64,000 nucleotides of DNA from Streptomyces fuscichromogenes (GCF_014645815.1 NZ_BMML01000009.1:118742-182741), one strand, 5' to 3'; counted from the first letter of the stretch, positions 49,993 through 62,372 are shown. The notes: generated by a model from the sequence alone, not told the origin. Numbers and translations are program-made.

Positions 49993-50988
49993 ATGCTAGG
50001 AAAAACAGCACTCGGTGCAGCCGTAATAGCCGCACTCGTCAGTGGAACTGTCACCGGTATGACGGAGGTGGCCTCCGCTGCCTCGAATCCGACATGCCGG
50101 GTCACCGGAGGGACCCTGACGGGCGATAGTTTCGCTCCCAACGGAACATTCACCGTCTCACCCGGGGGAAAGAGCGTTACTTCTTCTTCTGACGGCCGTA
50201 TTGGACCGACAGCTGTCACAGGCACAGGAGCTGTCACCGTGGGTCCCGTGTCCTGCACGGGTTCCGCGGGACAGGCTTCCGCAGGAAGCGCAGCAGGGGC
50301 GTCCGCAGCCGTGGCGGCCGGGACCAGCGCGGCGCAAGCGGCTATCAACCGGGGCGCCTCCGAGCAGCAGGCGCGAGCGGCGGGCTCAGCAGCCGCACAA
50401 GCCAAGGCGACAAGCCTCGGCCTGTCGACGACGGTGATGAACCAGATCCAGGTCCAGACAACCAACAACGTCAACCAGATAATCGGTTCAACCATCAACG
50501 CACCGGTGAACCAGCAGGCCGGCACCACGGGTGGTACGACGACGGGTAATCCTCCGGCAGGGAATCCGCCTGCGGGTGGTACGACGACGGGTAATCCGCC
50601 GGCAGGTAACCCCCCGGCCGGTGGTACGACAACGGGTAACCCGCCGGCAGGTAATCCGCCTGCGGGTGGAACGACAACGGGTGGCACGTCGGCCGGCGGC
50701 ACGTCGGGTGGCTCGTCCGCCGGAGGTACGTCGGGTAGCGCGTCCGCCGGTGGCTCGTCCGCCGGTGGTACGTCGGGTAGCGCGTCCGCCGGTGGCTCGT
50801 CGGCCGGTGGTACGTCGGGTAGCGCGTCCGCCGGTGGTACGTCGGGGAGCTCGTCGGCCGGTGGTACGACAACGGGTGGCTCGTCGGCCGGTGGCACGTC
50901 GGGTAGCTCGTCGGCCGGTGGTACCTCGTCGGCCGGCAATGCGCAGCCCGGCGGTACGCAGCCCAGCAACACCCAGCCGGGCATGTAG
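49993..50988 (+). CDS. Secreted Gly/Thr/Ser repeat protein
   Basis: 331 aa. Signal peptide to about residue 30 (A-S-A-A). Residues 30-80 form a small globular part with two Cys (T-C-R-V-T-G-G and V-S-C-T-G), then an Ala-rich helical stretch to about 170. The C-terminal half is two arrays: three copies of GGTTTGNPPAGNPPA, then three of GGSSAGGTSGSASA with variants. No LPXTG. AGGGAGAG precedes the ATG. A secreted stalk-like or adhesive protein. Same broad type as the Gln/Gly protein 4 kb away but without sequence relation. Confidence 0.75.
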   Translation: MLGKTALGAAVIAALVSGTVTGMTEVASAASNPTCRVTGGTLTGDSFAPNGTFTVSPGGKSVTSSSDGRIGPTAVTGTGAVTVGPVSCTGSAGQASAGSAAGASAAVAAGTSAAQAAINRGASEQQARAAGSAAAQAKATSLGLSTTVMNQIQVQTTNNVNQIIGSTINAPVNQQAGTTGGTTTGNPPAGNPPAGGTTTGNPPAGNPPAGGTTTGNPPAGNPPAGGTTTGGTSAGGTSGGSSAGGTSGSASAGGSSAGGTSGSASAGGSSAGGTSGSASAGGTSGSSSAGGTTTGGSSAGGTSGSSSAGGTSSAGNAQPGGTQPSNTQPGM

Positions 50989-51139
50989 CCGGAGGTTCGG
51001 CGGGCTCACCGGAGCTCGTCCCCCGTAATGCGATCTCAGGGCCCGGTATGACTCCTGTCCCCTGTCGAACGGATGACCGGGGTTGGTGTCACCGGGCCCG
51101 GGAGGTGCCGTCGACGGCTCCCCGGCCGCGCGGCAGGAT

Positions 51140-51224
51140 CGGTTTCCGGGACGGCGTTCCCGAAGCGCAAGGCGGGGGCTGCCGCACCTTGGCGTGGCGG
51201 GAGGACGCCGTCCCGGCGGAACCG
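51140..51224. terminator. Inverted repeat at the symporter 3' end
   Basis: CGGTTTCCGGGACGGCGT (51140-51157) pairs imperfectly with ACGCCGTCCCGGCGGAACCG (51205-51224). The loop is 47 nt. Lies between convergent genes, ending next to the symporter stop. Confidence 0.45.
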
Positions 51225-51225
51225 G

Positions 51226-52806
51226 TCAGTCCTTGACCGGAGACTCCAGGGCATCGCCGCCGCCCGCCGCAGCCTGCGCCGGTACCGGGACCGTCGCGGC
51301 CGCGCTGTCCCCGTCCGTGTTGACGGTCTCGATGATGGCCAGGCGTTCCGGCGTGTCCTCCGGCTTCAGGAAGCCGATGAGGATGTAGAGGACCAGGGAG
51401 ACGGCCAGCGGCACCGAGACCTGGTACTGGAGCGGGACGCCGCCGTCCACGTTCCAGTTGATCGGGTAGTTGACCAGCCAGAACGCCAGCAGGCCGGCCG
51501 CCCAGCTGGTGAGCGCCGCGGTGGGGCCGGAGCGGCGGAAGGGGCGCAGCAGGCCCAGCATCATCGGGATGGCGATCGGGCCCATCAGGCCGGCCACCCA
51601 CTTGATGACCACGGTGATGATGTCCTTGAAGGTGGGGGAGTTGATCTGGGTGGCCACCGTCATGGACAGGCCCAGGAAGACGACCGTGGTGACGCGGGCC
51701 GCGATCAGGCCCGAGCGTTCGTTCCAGGCCCGTGCCTGCCGCGACACGACCGGGGCCACGTCACGGGTGAAGACGGCCGCGATCGCGTTGGCGTCCGAGG
51801 AGCACATCGCCATCGTGTGGGAGAAGAAGCCGACGATGACCAGGCCCAGCAGACCGTGCGGGAGGAGCTGTTCGGTCATCAGGCCGTAGGAGTCGGAGCC
51901 GTCCGGCTTCTGGGCGTGGACCAGGAGCGGTGACATCCACATGGGGAAGAAGAGGACGACCGGCCAGACCAGCCAGAGGGCGGCGGACAGGCGCGCGCCG
52001 CGCTCGGCCTCCCTCGGGCTGCCCGTCGCCATGTAGCGCTGGGCCTGGTTGAGCATGCCGCCGTTGTACTCGAAGAGCTTGATGAAGAGGAAGGCCAGCA
52101 GGAAGACCGTGCCGTAGGGGCCGACCAGCGGCTTGCCGTGGCCGTGCAGGGCCGGCTGGTTCCAGGCGTCGAAGAAGCCGATGCCCTTGTCGTTCAGCTT
52201 CAGGACGACGGCGACGAACATCGAGATGCCGGCCAGGAGCTGGATGGCGAACTGGCCGAGCTCGGTGAGCGCGTCCGCCCACAGGCCGCCGATCGTGCAG
52301 TAGACCGCCGTGATCGCGCCGGTGATGAGGATGCCCTGGTTGAGGGAGACCCCGGTGAACACCGACAGCAGGGTGGCGATCGCGGCCCACTTCGCGGCCA
52401 CGTCCACGATCTTCAGCAGCATGCCGGACCAGGCCAGCGCCTGCTGGGTGGGGAGGTTGTAGCGGTTCTTCAGGTATTCCAGCGGGGACGCCACGTGCAG
52501 GCGCGAGCGCAGGCGGTTGATGCGCGGGGCGAAGAGCTTGGAGCCGATCGCGACGCCGAGCGCGATCGGGAAGGACCAGGTGACGAACGAGGTCACGCCG
52601 TAGGTGTAGGCGATGCCCGCGTACCCGGTGAACATCACCGCGCTGTAGCCCGACATGTGGTGCGAGATGCCGGACAGCCACCAGGGCATCTTGCCGCCCG
52701 CGGTGAAGAAGTCGCTGACGTTGTCCACGCGTTTGTGCGACCAGACGCCGATCGCGACCATCACACCGAAGTAGCCGATGAGCACGGCCCAGTCGAGCCC
52801 GTTCAT
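51226..52806 (-). CDS. Sodium:solute symporter (SSS family)
   Basis: 526 aa, about 13 membrane segments. N-terminal F-F-T-A-G-G-K-M-P-W-W-L-S-G-I-S-H-H-M-S-G-Y-S is the SSS signature including the Na-site region; I-G-G-L-W-A-D-A-L-T-E follows in the middle. Substrate is likely a sugar or small organic acid; cannot be read. The long hydrophilic tail carries V-P-V-P-A-Q-A-A-A. Single gene. Confidence 0.88.
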   Translation of the reverse strand: MNGLDWAVLIGYFGVMVAIGVWSHKRVDNVSDFFTAGGKMPWWLSGISHHMSGYSAVMFTGYAGIAYTYGVTSFVTWSFPIALGVAIGSKLFAPRINRLRSRLHVASPLEYLKNRYNLPTQQALAWSGMLLKIVDVAAKWAAIATLLSVFTGVSLNQGILITGAITAVYCTIGGLWADALTELGQFAIQLLAGISMFVAVVLKLNDKGIGFFDAWNQPALHGHGKPLVGPYGTVFLLAFLFIKLFEYNGGMLNQAQRYMATGSPREAERGARLSAALWLVWPVVLFFPMWMSPLLVHAQKPDGSDSYGLMTEQLLPHGLLGLVIVGFFSHTMAMCSSDANAIAAVFTRDVAPVVSRQARAWNERSGLIAARVTTVVFLGLSMTVATQINSPTFKDIITVVIKWVAGLMGPIAIPMMLGLLRPFRRSGPTAALTSWAAGLLAFWLVNYPINWNVDGGVPLQYQVSVPLAVSLVLYILIGFLKPEDTPERLAIIETVNTDGDSAAATVPVPAQAAAGGGDALESPVKD

Positions 52807-53034
52807 GCGCCCCCCTTCCAGGGTCCGCCTACTGAACTCCGCTCAGCTGGCTGGCACTTCGCATAAGCGGAGCGGGGACGGGGAAGGCCGCGAAGTGCCC
52901 GCTCATCGTGGGTTCCGTGGCGAGGGCACGACAAGCTGGCGTAAGGTCAAGTGAGAGTAAAATCGTTCGTCTTGCTGACCTTGGTTCATGAGTATGAACG
53001 GCGCGGGATGGCTCGACGGGTGTGGGCCGGCCCC

Positions 53035-53823
53035 TCAGTGCATCAGCTCCCCTGCGTTGACCAGCAGTGACTGGCCCGTGATGGCCCGCGCCCGGTCCGA
53101 TGCGAGGAACACCGCCGCGTCCGCCACGTCCCCGTCCGTCGCCAGCTTCGGCAGCGCCATCCGCTCGGTCAGCCGGCCCAGCACCTCGTCCTCCGGCACC
53201 CCTTCGGTGTGCGCGGTGAACTGGACGTACGCCTGCACCGGCGGCCCCCACATCCAGCCCGGCAGCACCGTGTTGACCCGGATCCCGTGCGGTCCCAGCT
53301 CCCGCGCCAGCGAGTACATGGTGCTGGTCAGCGCGCCCTTGGAGGCGGCGTACGCGGCCTGCCGCACCTGTGAGGGCGCGGCGATCGCGGACTGGGTGCC
53401 GATGAACACCACCGCTCCGCCGGCCGCCGCCTTCAGTGCCGGCAGGCATGCCCGGGTCATCCGCAGCGTCCCCAGCAGGTTCACGTCGATCACCGAGGCC
53501 CAGGTCGCGAAGTCGGCGTCCTCGACCCCGCCGAAGTAGGAGTCCCAGGCGGCCACGTGCACCACCGCGTCGATCCCGCCGAACCGCTCCCTCGCCAGGT
53601 CCGCCAGTGCCTCGCACTGGGCCTCGTCGGTGATGTCGGTGGCCCGGTAGGCGGTCCGGGTGCCCGCCGGATCGATCCCGGCCGCACTCTTGGCGAGGTT
53701 CGCCTCGGTCCGTGCGCCGAGCACGGCGTTCCCGCCGTCCCGTACGACGGTGGCCGCGACCTGGTGCCCGAGTCCGGCGCCGACTCCGGACACCACGACC
53801 GTCTTTCCTGTCAGCAACGACAT
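53035..53823 (-). CDS. SDR-family oxidoreductase in the CTGACG regulon
   Basis: 262 aa. Cofactor loop S-G-V-G-A-G-L-G, A-Y-A-A-S-K with catalytic Tyr and Lys, I-T-G-Q-S-L-L-V-N-A-G-E at the end. The Asn-rich N-N-A-G of classical SDRs is replaced by V-H-V-A-A. ATG 53823 with GGGAG 10 nt upstream. CTGACGGAGCGTCAG lies 32 bp upstream, placing it with the thiolase, LLM and amidohydrolase genes although 35 kb away. Confidence 0.88.
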   Translation of the reverse strand: MSLLTGKTVVVSGVGAGLGHQVAATVVRDGGNAVLGARTEANLAKSAAGIDPAGTRTAYRATDITDEAQCEALADLARERFGGIDAVVHVAAWDSYFGGVEDADFATWASVIDVNLLGTLRMTRACLPALKAAAGGAVVFIGTQSAIAAPSQVRQAAYAASKGALTSTMYSLARELGPHGIRVNTVLPGWMWGPPVQAYVQFTAHTEGVPEDEVLGRLTERMALPKLATDGDVADAAVFLASDRARAITGQSLLVNAGELMH

Positions 53824-53854
53824 CGCCAACCATCTCCCGGGTGTGGGCAAGTTT

Positions 53855-53869
53855 CTGACGGAGCGTCAG
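53855..53869 (-). promoter_or_regulatory. CTGACG operator before SDR gene
   Basis: CTGACGGAGCGTCAG, perfect arms, single copy. On the minus strand TACCCT (53873-53868) could be a -10 overlapping it. Confidence 0.7.
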
Positions 53870-54008
53870 GGTATGGGCGGGCGCCGGAAAGGGGAACCGC
53901 ACGGACGGGTGCGGGTGCGGGTGCGGGTGCGGGCGGGGCGTGGGCGTGGTGCGGGCGTGGGCGGGTTGCCGGTGCCGAGGGTGGGGCGTCCGGGGAGGCC
54001 TGTCGCGG

Positions 54009-54052
54009 CAGGACCGCGGCAGGACCGCGGCAGGACCGCGGCAGGGCCGCGG
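54009..54052. repeat. Four tandem copies of CAGGACCGCGG
   Basis: Three exact and one CAGGGCCGCGG unit of 11 bp, 95 bp before the glycosidase ATG. Confidence 0.9.
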
Positions 54053-54146
54053 CCGGCTCCGGCGGTCGCCCGGTTCCCCCATGCCGTTGCGGCCGGGTCC
54101 GGGACGCCGGAGTCTGGGTGCAGGTACTGCGCGGGGAGGACGGGTC

Positions 54147-56830
<2,684 letters not shown>

Positions 56831-56834
<4 letters not shown>

Positions 56835-58288
56835 CGGTGATCTACGAGATCAACACCCTCGTGTGGCTACGGGAGTTGAGCGTCCGGTTCGGGCGCCGGG
56901 TGACCCTCGGGGACGTACCCGGCGAGGTCTGGGACCAGGTCGCACGGCCGGGCGTCGACACCGTCTGGCTGATGGGCGTGTGGGAGCGCAGCCCGGCCGG
57001 ACTGGGGATCGCCCTGCGCGACGAGGGCCTGCTCGCCTCCTTCCGCGCCGCCCTGCCCGACCTGACCCCGGCGGACATCGCCGGGTCCCCGTACTGCGTA
57101 CGGAACTACGTCGTCGACGAGGGGCTCGGCGGTCCGCAGGGGCTGGCCGCGGCCCGCGCCGGACTCGCCGCCCGGGGCGTGCGCCTGATCCTGGACTACG
57201 TCCCCAACCACGTGGCCCCCGACCACCCCTGGCTGACCGAGCGCCCGGACTGTCTGGTGCAGGGCACGCCGGACGACCTGGCCCGCTCGCCGGAGGCCTT
57301 CCTGGCGGCCGGCGGACGGGTGTTCGCCCGGGGCCGCGACCCGTACTTCCCGCCCTGGCCGGACGTCGTCCAGCTGAACGCCTTCAGCGAGCGGCTCCGC
57401 ACCGCGGCGACCGACACACTGGTGTCCATCGGCGACCAGGCGGACGGCGTGCGCTGCGACATGGCGATGCTGCTGATGAACGACGTGTTCGCCAAGACCT
57501 GGGGCGACCGGGCGGGGCAGGTGCCCGCCGAGGACTTCTGGCCGTACGTCATCCCCCGCGTGCGCGAGCGCCATCCCGGCCTGCTCTTCGTCGCCGAGGC
57601 CTACTGGGACCTCGAATGGGACCTCCAGCAACAGGGCTTCGACCACTGCTACGACAAGCGGCTCTACGACCGGCTGGTCCACGAGGACGCCGACTCCGTC
57701 CGGGCCCACCTCGGCGCCGGCCTCGGCTACCAGCACCGGCTCGTCCGCTTCCTGGAGAACCACGACGAACCCCGGGCCGCCGCCACCCTGCCGGGCGCCA
57801 GGGAACGGGCGGCGGCCGTGGCCGTGGCCACCCTGCCCGGCGCGACCCTCTGGCACGAAGGCCAGTTCGAGGGCCGCCGGGTACGCCTGCCGGTGTTCCT
57901 CTCGCGCCGCCCCGAGGAACCGGCCGACGCGTCCCTGCGCGACTTCCACGACCGCCTGGTGGCGGCCGTGGCGCCGGTCCGCGAGGGCGACTGGCAGCTG
58001 CTGACCTGCACCGGCTGGCCGGACAACGACACCCACCACAACCTGCTCGCCTGGTCCTGGAGCACCGCCCGGGAGCGTTTCCTGGTCGTCCTCAACTACT
58101 CCGGACAGCCCGCCCAGGGACGGGTGTCGCTGCCCTGGGACGAACTGCGCGGGCACTCCTGCCGGCTGACCGGGCTGCTCGACGGCAGCACCTACGACCG
58201 GGACGGCGACGAACTGGCCGACGCGGGCCTGTTCGTGGCCCTCGACGCCTGGAGCTGGCACCTGCTCTCGCTCGGACCGTCCCGGTGA
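56831..58288 (+). CDS. GH13 alpha-amylase-family enzyme
   Basis: 485 aa, cytosolic. All four GH13 regions: I D-Y-V-P-N-H, II G-V-R-C-D-M (nucleophile D210), III A-E-A-Y-W-D (acid E256), IV E-N-H-D-E (D312). Single-domain with beta-sandwich end. Overlaps the GH63-like gene by 4 bp. Possible sucrose-phosphorylase- or glucosyltransferase-like activity cannot be excluded. Ends 2 bp from the convergent EthD-like gene. Confidence 0.88.
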
Positions 58289-58290
58289 TC

Positions 58291-59148
58291 TCAGCGCAGT
58301 TCGTCCACGTACCGGTCGGTGCCCGGGACGGTGGGGACGAACGGGGCGACGAACTGCACGTCCCCGAGGCCGGAGGCGGCCACCGCCGTGTCCAGGTCCG
58401 CGAAGTGGTCCCGCCAGTTCTCGCGGGGATCGGCCTGGAGGAACCACAGCAGCGTCAGCCGGGTCCCGACCCCCTCGACCTGCTTGACGTAGGTCATCCG
58501 GTCCAGGGGCAGCGGGGTCGGCGCGAAGACGGTCACCATGGCCGCCGGGGAGCCGGCCAGCCGTTTCGGCAGGTGGTCCTCGCGCAGCCATGCGAGCAAC
58601 TCCCCGAGCTCGCCGGGGGACTTCGCGTCGACGACCTGGACGACGAGCCCGGCGTAGGGGTGGTCGAGGGCGTGGATGTCGCGCGGGCCGTGGTCGCCGT
58701 CGCGATAGACGGTCGCCACATGGTCCTGGAAGGCGGTGAAGACGTGCGTGCGGTCCTGGAAGACCCGGTGGTCGCGGTTGAGGCGCTTGTTGATGCCGAC
58801 GGTCCAGCGCATGTGGTCGGCATAGCGGCCGGCGGTCATCCAGTAGACGGAGATGTAGCACCCCGCCGTCACCGGCCGCGCGACGGCGGAGTTCTCGGGG
58901 TAGCGCAGCAGCTGGAGGTCCCGGGTGGCCACCCAGCGGCGGCCCGCGTACATCCACGGCATGGCCATCGCACCGGCGATGAAGTGATCGTCCTCGTACC
59001 ACCGGTTGTACGCGCGCTCGTGGCCGGGATGCGGCTCGACCATGGTGATGAGGGCATGCCCGAGATCGGCTCCGTAGGGGCCGACGGCGGCCAGTTCCGC
59101 GTACAGGTCGCTGCGGGTGTCGACTGCGTGCGTCGCGTCGTCTGTCAT
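58291..59148 (-). CDS. EthD/dimeric alpha-beta barrel-like protein in the CTGACG regulon
   Basis: 285 aa. Two ferredoxin-like halves seem present: H-P-G-H-E-R-A-Y-N-R-W-Y-E-D-D-H-F (dabb/EthD-type) in the first and G-E-L-G-E-L-L-A-W-L-R-E-D-H-L-P in the second. W-Y-x-D-D-H-F is typical of EthD-like proteins, helpers of ring or ether cleavage. ATG 59148, apparently leaderless. Two operators lie at its start. Function unknown but catabolic by association. Confidence 0.75.
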   Translation of the reverse strand: MTDDATHAVDTRSDLYAELAAVGPYGADLGHALITMVEPHPGHERAYNRWYEDDHFIAGAMAMPWMYAGRRWVATRDLQLLRYPENSAVARPVTAGCYISVYWMTAGRYADHMRWTVGINKRLNRDHRVFQDRTHVFTAFQDHVATVYRDGDHGPRDIHALDHPYAGLVVQVVDAKSPGELGELLAWLREDHLPKRLAGSPAAMVTVFAPTPLPLDRMTYVKQVEGVGTRLTLLWFLQADPRENWRDHFADLDTAVAASGLGDVQFVAPFVPTVPGTDRYVDELR

Positions 59149-59177
59149 ACCGTCAGGTTTAGCTGACGGAGCATCAG
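59142..59177 (-). promoter_or_regulatory. CTGACG operator pair at the EthD-like gene
   Basis: CTGACGGAGCATCAG (59163-59177) and the more divergent CTGTCATACCGTCAG (59142-59156), centres 21 bp apart. The second overlaps the start codon. Confidence 0.6.
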
Positions 59178-59342
59178 TTCGCGAGAGGGGCAACCCGGTT
59201 TGCTCCGAAGGGCGACGGCCGGACCCGCCGGGTACCGGACGCGGTGGCCGATCTGGGACATCCCGGGCCGGGACTTCGCGCAGTGCGGGCCGTTTTTCCA
59301 CGCCGGGGTGGCGTCGGGCGGCGGTCGTGTCCCGATACAGGG

Positions 59343-60512
59343 ATGACCGACGCAACCGCAGCGACGACCCTTCCTGCCGTCTCGGCGCGCGACCGCACCA
59401 CCTGGGCGGAACTCTTCTTCGACCTGGTCCTCGCGTTCGGCGTGAGCCAGGTCGCCCACCCGGTGGCCGCGCACCCGAGCTGGGCGGTGCTGGGGAAGTG
59501 CCTGCTCGTACTGGTCCCGCTCTGGTGGGCCTGGGTGGACGTGGTCATGGCGATGAACGCCGTGCACGAGACCAACCTCCAGCGCGTGTTCCTGCTGCTC
59601 ACCGCGCTCGCCGTCTACGGCATGGCGGTGGCCGCCCCGCTCGCCCTGGCCGACCGGGAGGCGGCCCTGCTGTACTCCGGAAGCTATCTCGCCCTGCGCC
59701 TGCTGATCGGGGAGGCGATCCGCAAGGAGTGCGCCCTCTACACCATCCATCCCTACCGGGCCGGACTCGCCTTCGCCCTGGTCCTGTTCGCCTTCGCCTC
59801 CGTACCGGCGCCCTGGCGCGAGGTCTGCTGGGCCTGCGCCGTCGTCGCCGAGATCGCGGCGCCCGTCGTCCTCAGCGGCCATCTGCGCCAACTGGCCTTC
59901 GGCGTCAACCACCTGCCCGAACGCTTCGGCCTGTTCGTCATGATCGCCCTCGGCGAGAACGTCTTCGCCGTTGGCGCCGGAGCCACCCACGGCCCGCTCG
60001 CCCCGGCCGAACTGACCGCCCTCGTCCTCGCCTTCCTGGTCGGCTGCGCCCTGTGGTGGCTCTACTTCCACCTGGTGGCCTCGGCCGTCGCGCACGCCCT
60101 GCGCACCCATCCGACCCCGTCCGTCGTCGTCCGCGACGTGCTCAGCTACGGCCATCTGGTGCTGGTCGTCGGCCTGTTGCTGGTCTCCGTCGGCGCCACC
60201 CGCACCGTGCGTTCCCCGCTGCACACCCCGGACGGGCTGAGCGCCGCCCTGCTGCCGTCCGGCGCCGCCCTCTTCATGCTGGCGTTCTGCTACACCCGGC
60301 GCCGCATGTTCGGCGCCGCGTCCGCCACCCGGTTCTACGGCGGCATCGCCCTGCTGGCCCTCGCCCTGTCGGCCTGGCGGCTGCCCGGCGTGGCCACCCT
60401 CGCCGGTACGACCGTACTGCTCCTGCTGGTCAACGCCGCGGAGCACTGGCTGATCAGCTCCGGACGGCAGGTACCGCTGATCCTGCGCAACCGGGCGTTC
60501 GGGACGGTCTGA
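59343..60512 (+). CDS. Low-temperature requirement protein A (LtrA)
   Basis: 389 aa, about ten to eleven membrane helices. The LtrA family N-terminus W-A-E-L-F-F-D-L-V-L-A-F-G-V-S-Q is clear, also E-R-F-G-L-F-V-M-I-A-L-G-E-N-V. ATG 59343 chosen over upstream alternatives since it gives the family start. Function in other bacteria unclear. Confidence 0.87.
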   Translation: MTDATAATTLPAVSARDRTTWAELFFDLVLAFGVSQVAHPVAAHPSWAVLGKCLLVLVPLWWAWVDVVMAMNAVHETNLQRVFLLLTALAVYGMAVAAPLALADREAALLYSGSYLALRLLIGEAIRKECALYTIHPYRAGLAFALVLFAFASVPAPWREVCWACAVVAEIAAPVVLSGHLRQLAFGVNHLPERFGLFVMIALGENVFAVGAGATHGPLAPAELTALVLAFLVGCALWWLYFHLVASAVAHALRTHPTPSVVVRDVLSYGHLVLVVGLLLVSVGATRTVRSPLHTPDGLSAALLPSGAALFMLAFCYTRRRMFGAASATRFYGGIALLALALSAWRLPGVATLAGTTVLLLLVNAAEHWLISSGRQVPLILRNRAFGTV

Positions 60513-60662
60513 CGACGACCTGACGTAGTAGGCCGACGGATCTGGGGCAGTGCCGGACACCCTCCCGGGGCGGCCACGGCGGGACGCGGAGCGTTCCTAG
60601 GTTCGCCGTATGGAACTTTCCGGCTCCCGCCTTTCCGGCACCGACGAGGAAGTGGAGGTGGC

Positions 60663-61868
60663 ATGATGCCGTCGCGCGGCGCCCTACCGGGCCTGCTCTC
60701 CCTGTCGCTGGGCTACTTCAGCCTGGGGACGATCTCGCTGGCGGTCGTCGGCCTGAACGGTCCGATCGGCGACGACCTGCATGTCCAGCCGGCCACGGTG
60801 GGCATCCTGGTCACCGTCTTCGCGCTGACCTTCGCGGTCTGCGCGCCCACCGCCCCCATCCTGCTGCGCCGGTGGAACCGCAAGCGGGTGCTGCTCGTGG
60901 GCATCGGCCTGCTCACCGTCGGCGCGGCCCTCGGCGCCGTCGCGCCGAACTACGGCTTCCTCACCGTCACCCGGGTGCTCGGCGCGATGGGCGCCGCCGT
61001 CTTCGGTCCCGGCGCCTCGGCGGCCGGAGCGCTGATCGTGCCGGCCGAGCGCCGGCAGCGGGCGCTGGCCACGGTGTTCGGCGGCATGACGGCCGCCGCG
61101 GTGCTCGGCGTACCGCTCGCCTCGTTCCTCGGCGGCACACTGGGCTGGCGGCCGGCCCTGCTCGGGGTGGCCGCGCTGTCGGCGCTCGCCTTCGTCGCGG
61201 TGCTGCTGTTCGTCCCCGAGATCCCGTCCGGCGAACCGCCGACCGCCCGCGCCTACCGCGAGGCGATGCGCACGCCGGCCACCGCCGCCACGGTCACCAC
61301 GACCCTGCTGTTCATGGCCGCCCAGTTCACCGTCTACGGCATCGCGGGCGCCTATCTGAAGGACCGCTTCGGCGCGTCCTCCGGGCTGATCTCGCTGACG
61401 CTGCTCGCCTTCGGCGTCATCGGGGTGGCGGGCAACGCCTGCGCGCCGCGGATCGCCGAGCGGCTGGGCGGCGGGCGCACGGTGAGCGTCGCGGTGCTCG
61501 GGCTCGCGCTGGGCTTCGCGCTGCTGCTGGTGGCTCCGCACTCCACGGCCGGGGTCGCCTTCTTCGCGTTCTGGGCGTTCTTCAGCCAGATGTACCAGGC
61601 GCCGCAGCAGGCCCGGCTGGTGGAGCTGGTGCCGCTGCAGCCGGGGCTGATCCTCGCGCTGAACGCCGCGGCGCTGTACCTGGGGATGAGCCTCGGCAGC
61701 TTCATCGGCAGCAGCCTGCTGCCGGACCTGGGCGCCGGGCCGATTCCGTGGGCGGCCCTGGGGGTGCTCGTGCTGGCGGGGCTTGCCCATCTGTCCTCGG
61801 TCCGGCAGGTCGCCTCGGCGGCGGCCGGTGCGGATCGGTCGGCGACCACTCCCGTGCGTACCGGTTAG
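60663..61868 (+). CDS. MFS transporter
   Basis: 401 aa, twelve predicted helices, arabinose-efflux/AraJ type. R-V-L-G-A-M-G-A-A-V-F-G-P-G-A (motif C-like) and R-R-W-N-R-K-R-V-L (motif A-like loop). ATG has GGAGGTGG upstream; a second ATG is three bases on. Substrate unknown. Confidence 0.88.
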   Translation: MMPSRGALPGLLSLSLGYFSLGTISLAVVGLNGPIGDDLHVQPATVGILVTVFALTFAVCAPTAPILLRRWNRKRVLLVGIGLLTVGAALGAVAPNYGFLTVTRVLGAMGAAVFGPGASAAGALIVPAERRQRALATVFGGMTAAAVLGVPLASFLGGTLGWRPALLGVAALSALAFVAVLLFVPEIPSGEPPTARAYREAMRTPATAATVTTTLLFMAAQFTVYGIAGAYLKDRFGASSGLISLTLLAFGVIGVAGNACAPRIAERLGGGRTVSVAVLGLALGFALLLVAPHSTAGVAFFAFWAFFSQMYQAPQQARLVELVPLQPGLILALNAAALYLGMSLGSFIGSSLLPDLGAGPIPWAALGVLVLAGLAHLSSVRQVASAAAGADRSATTPVRTG

Positions 61869-61890
61869 GCGGCCGGTCGGTCGGTCGTCG

Positions 61891-61946
61891 TCTGCGGCGC
61901 CGTCGTGGCTGGTCGCGCAGTTCCCCGCGCCCCTTTCAGGGGCGCC
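61891..61946. repeat. Half-copy of the GCGCAGTTCCCCGCGCCCCT element
   Basis: tgcggcgccgtcgtggctgg followed by the core, then ttcaggggcgcc forming a short stem with cgcccc; no full second arm. Between MFS and SnoaL genes. Confidence 0.78.
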
Positions 61947-61974
61947 ATCCCTCAAGTCAGTTCAAGGAGAACCC

Positions 61975-62349
61975 ATGAGCAGCCACCAGGTGAACTTCGT
62001 CCGGGAGTACATCGAGACCGTCTGGAACCAGGGGCGGACCGAGCTGGCCGACAAGTACCTGGCCGAGGACCTCATCCAGCACAACCCGAACCTGCCCGAC
62101 GGGCGGGCCCCGCTGGTCGAGTTCGTGGACGGCTTCCACAAGCAGTTCCCGCGGGCCCGGTTCGAGATCCGGCGCGCGGCCGGTTCGGGAGACCTGGTCT
62201 TCCTGCACACCCGCTTCCGCGGCGACCCGGACGACCGCGGCATGGTCGTCGTGGAGGTCTTCCGGATCGACGAGGGACTGATCGTCGAGCACTGGGACGT
62301 CCGCGACGAGATCCCGGAGACCACCGTCAGCGGACACGAGGTCGTCTGA
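61975..62349 (+). CDS. SnoaL-like polyketide cyclase/NTF2 fold protein
   Basis: 124 aa. Cone-shaped NTF2 fold: Y-I-E-T-V-W-N-Q-G, Y-L-A-E-D-L-I-Q-H-N-P, F-V-D-G-F-H-K-Q-F-P, H-W-D-V-R-D-E-I-P. Asp/His of SnoaL-like active site are present (Q-H-N and H-W-D). AAGGAG supports ATG. Followed by a terminator, then a flavin oxidase; a small pathway is possible. Confidence 0.82.
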   Translation: MSSHQVNFVREYIETVWNQGRTELADKYLAEDLIQHNPNLPDGRAPLVEFVDGFHKQFPRARFEIRRAAGSGDLVFLHTRFRGDPDDRGMVVVEVFRIDEGLIVEHWDVRDEIPETTVSGHEVV

Positions 62350-62372
62350 CCGCCCCGTCCGCCGGCTCCCCT

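Larger units (their letters stand above)
53824..54146. other. 323-bp divergent intergenic region with repeats
   Basis: Contains the CTGACG operator, a (GGTGCG)n hexamer run at about 53908-53932 and four 11-bp units at 54009-54052. No gene. Confidence 0.6.

Noticed and set aside
60508..60532. CTGACGACGACCTGACG as another regulon operator
   Set aside because: The two CTGACG copies are direct, not inverted, and follow the LtrA stop codon.
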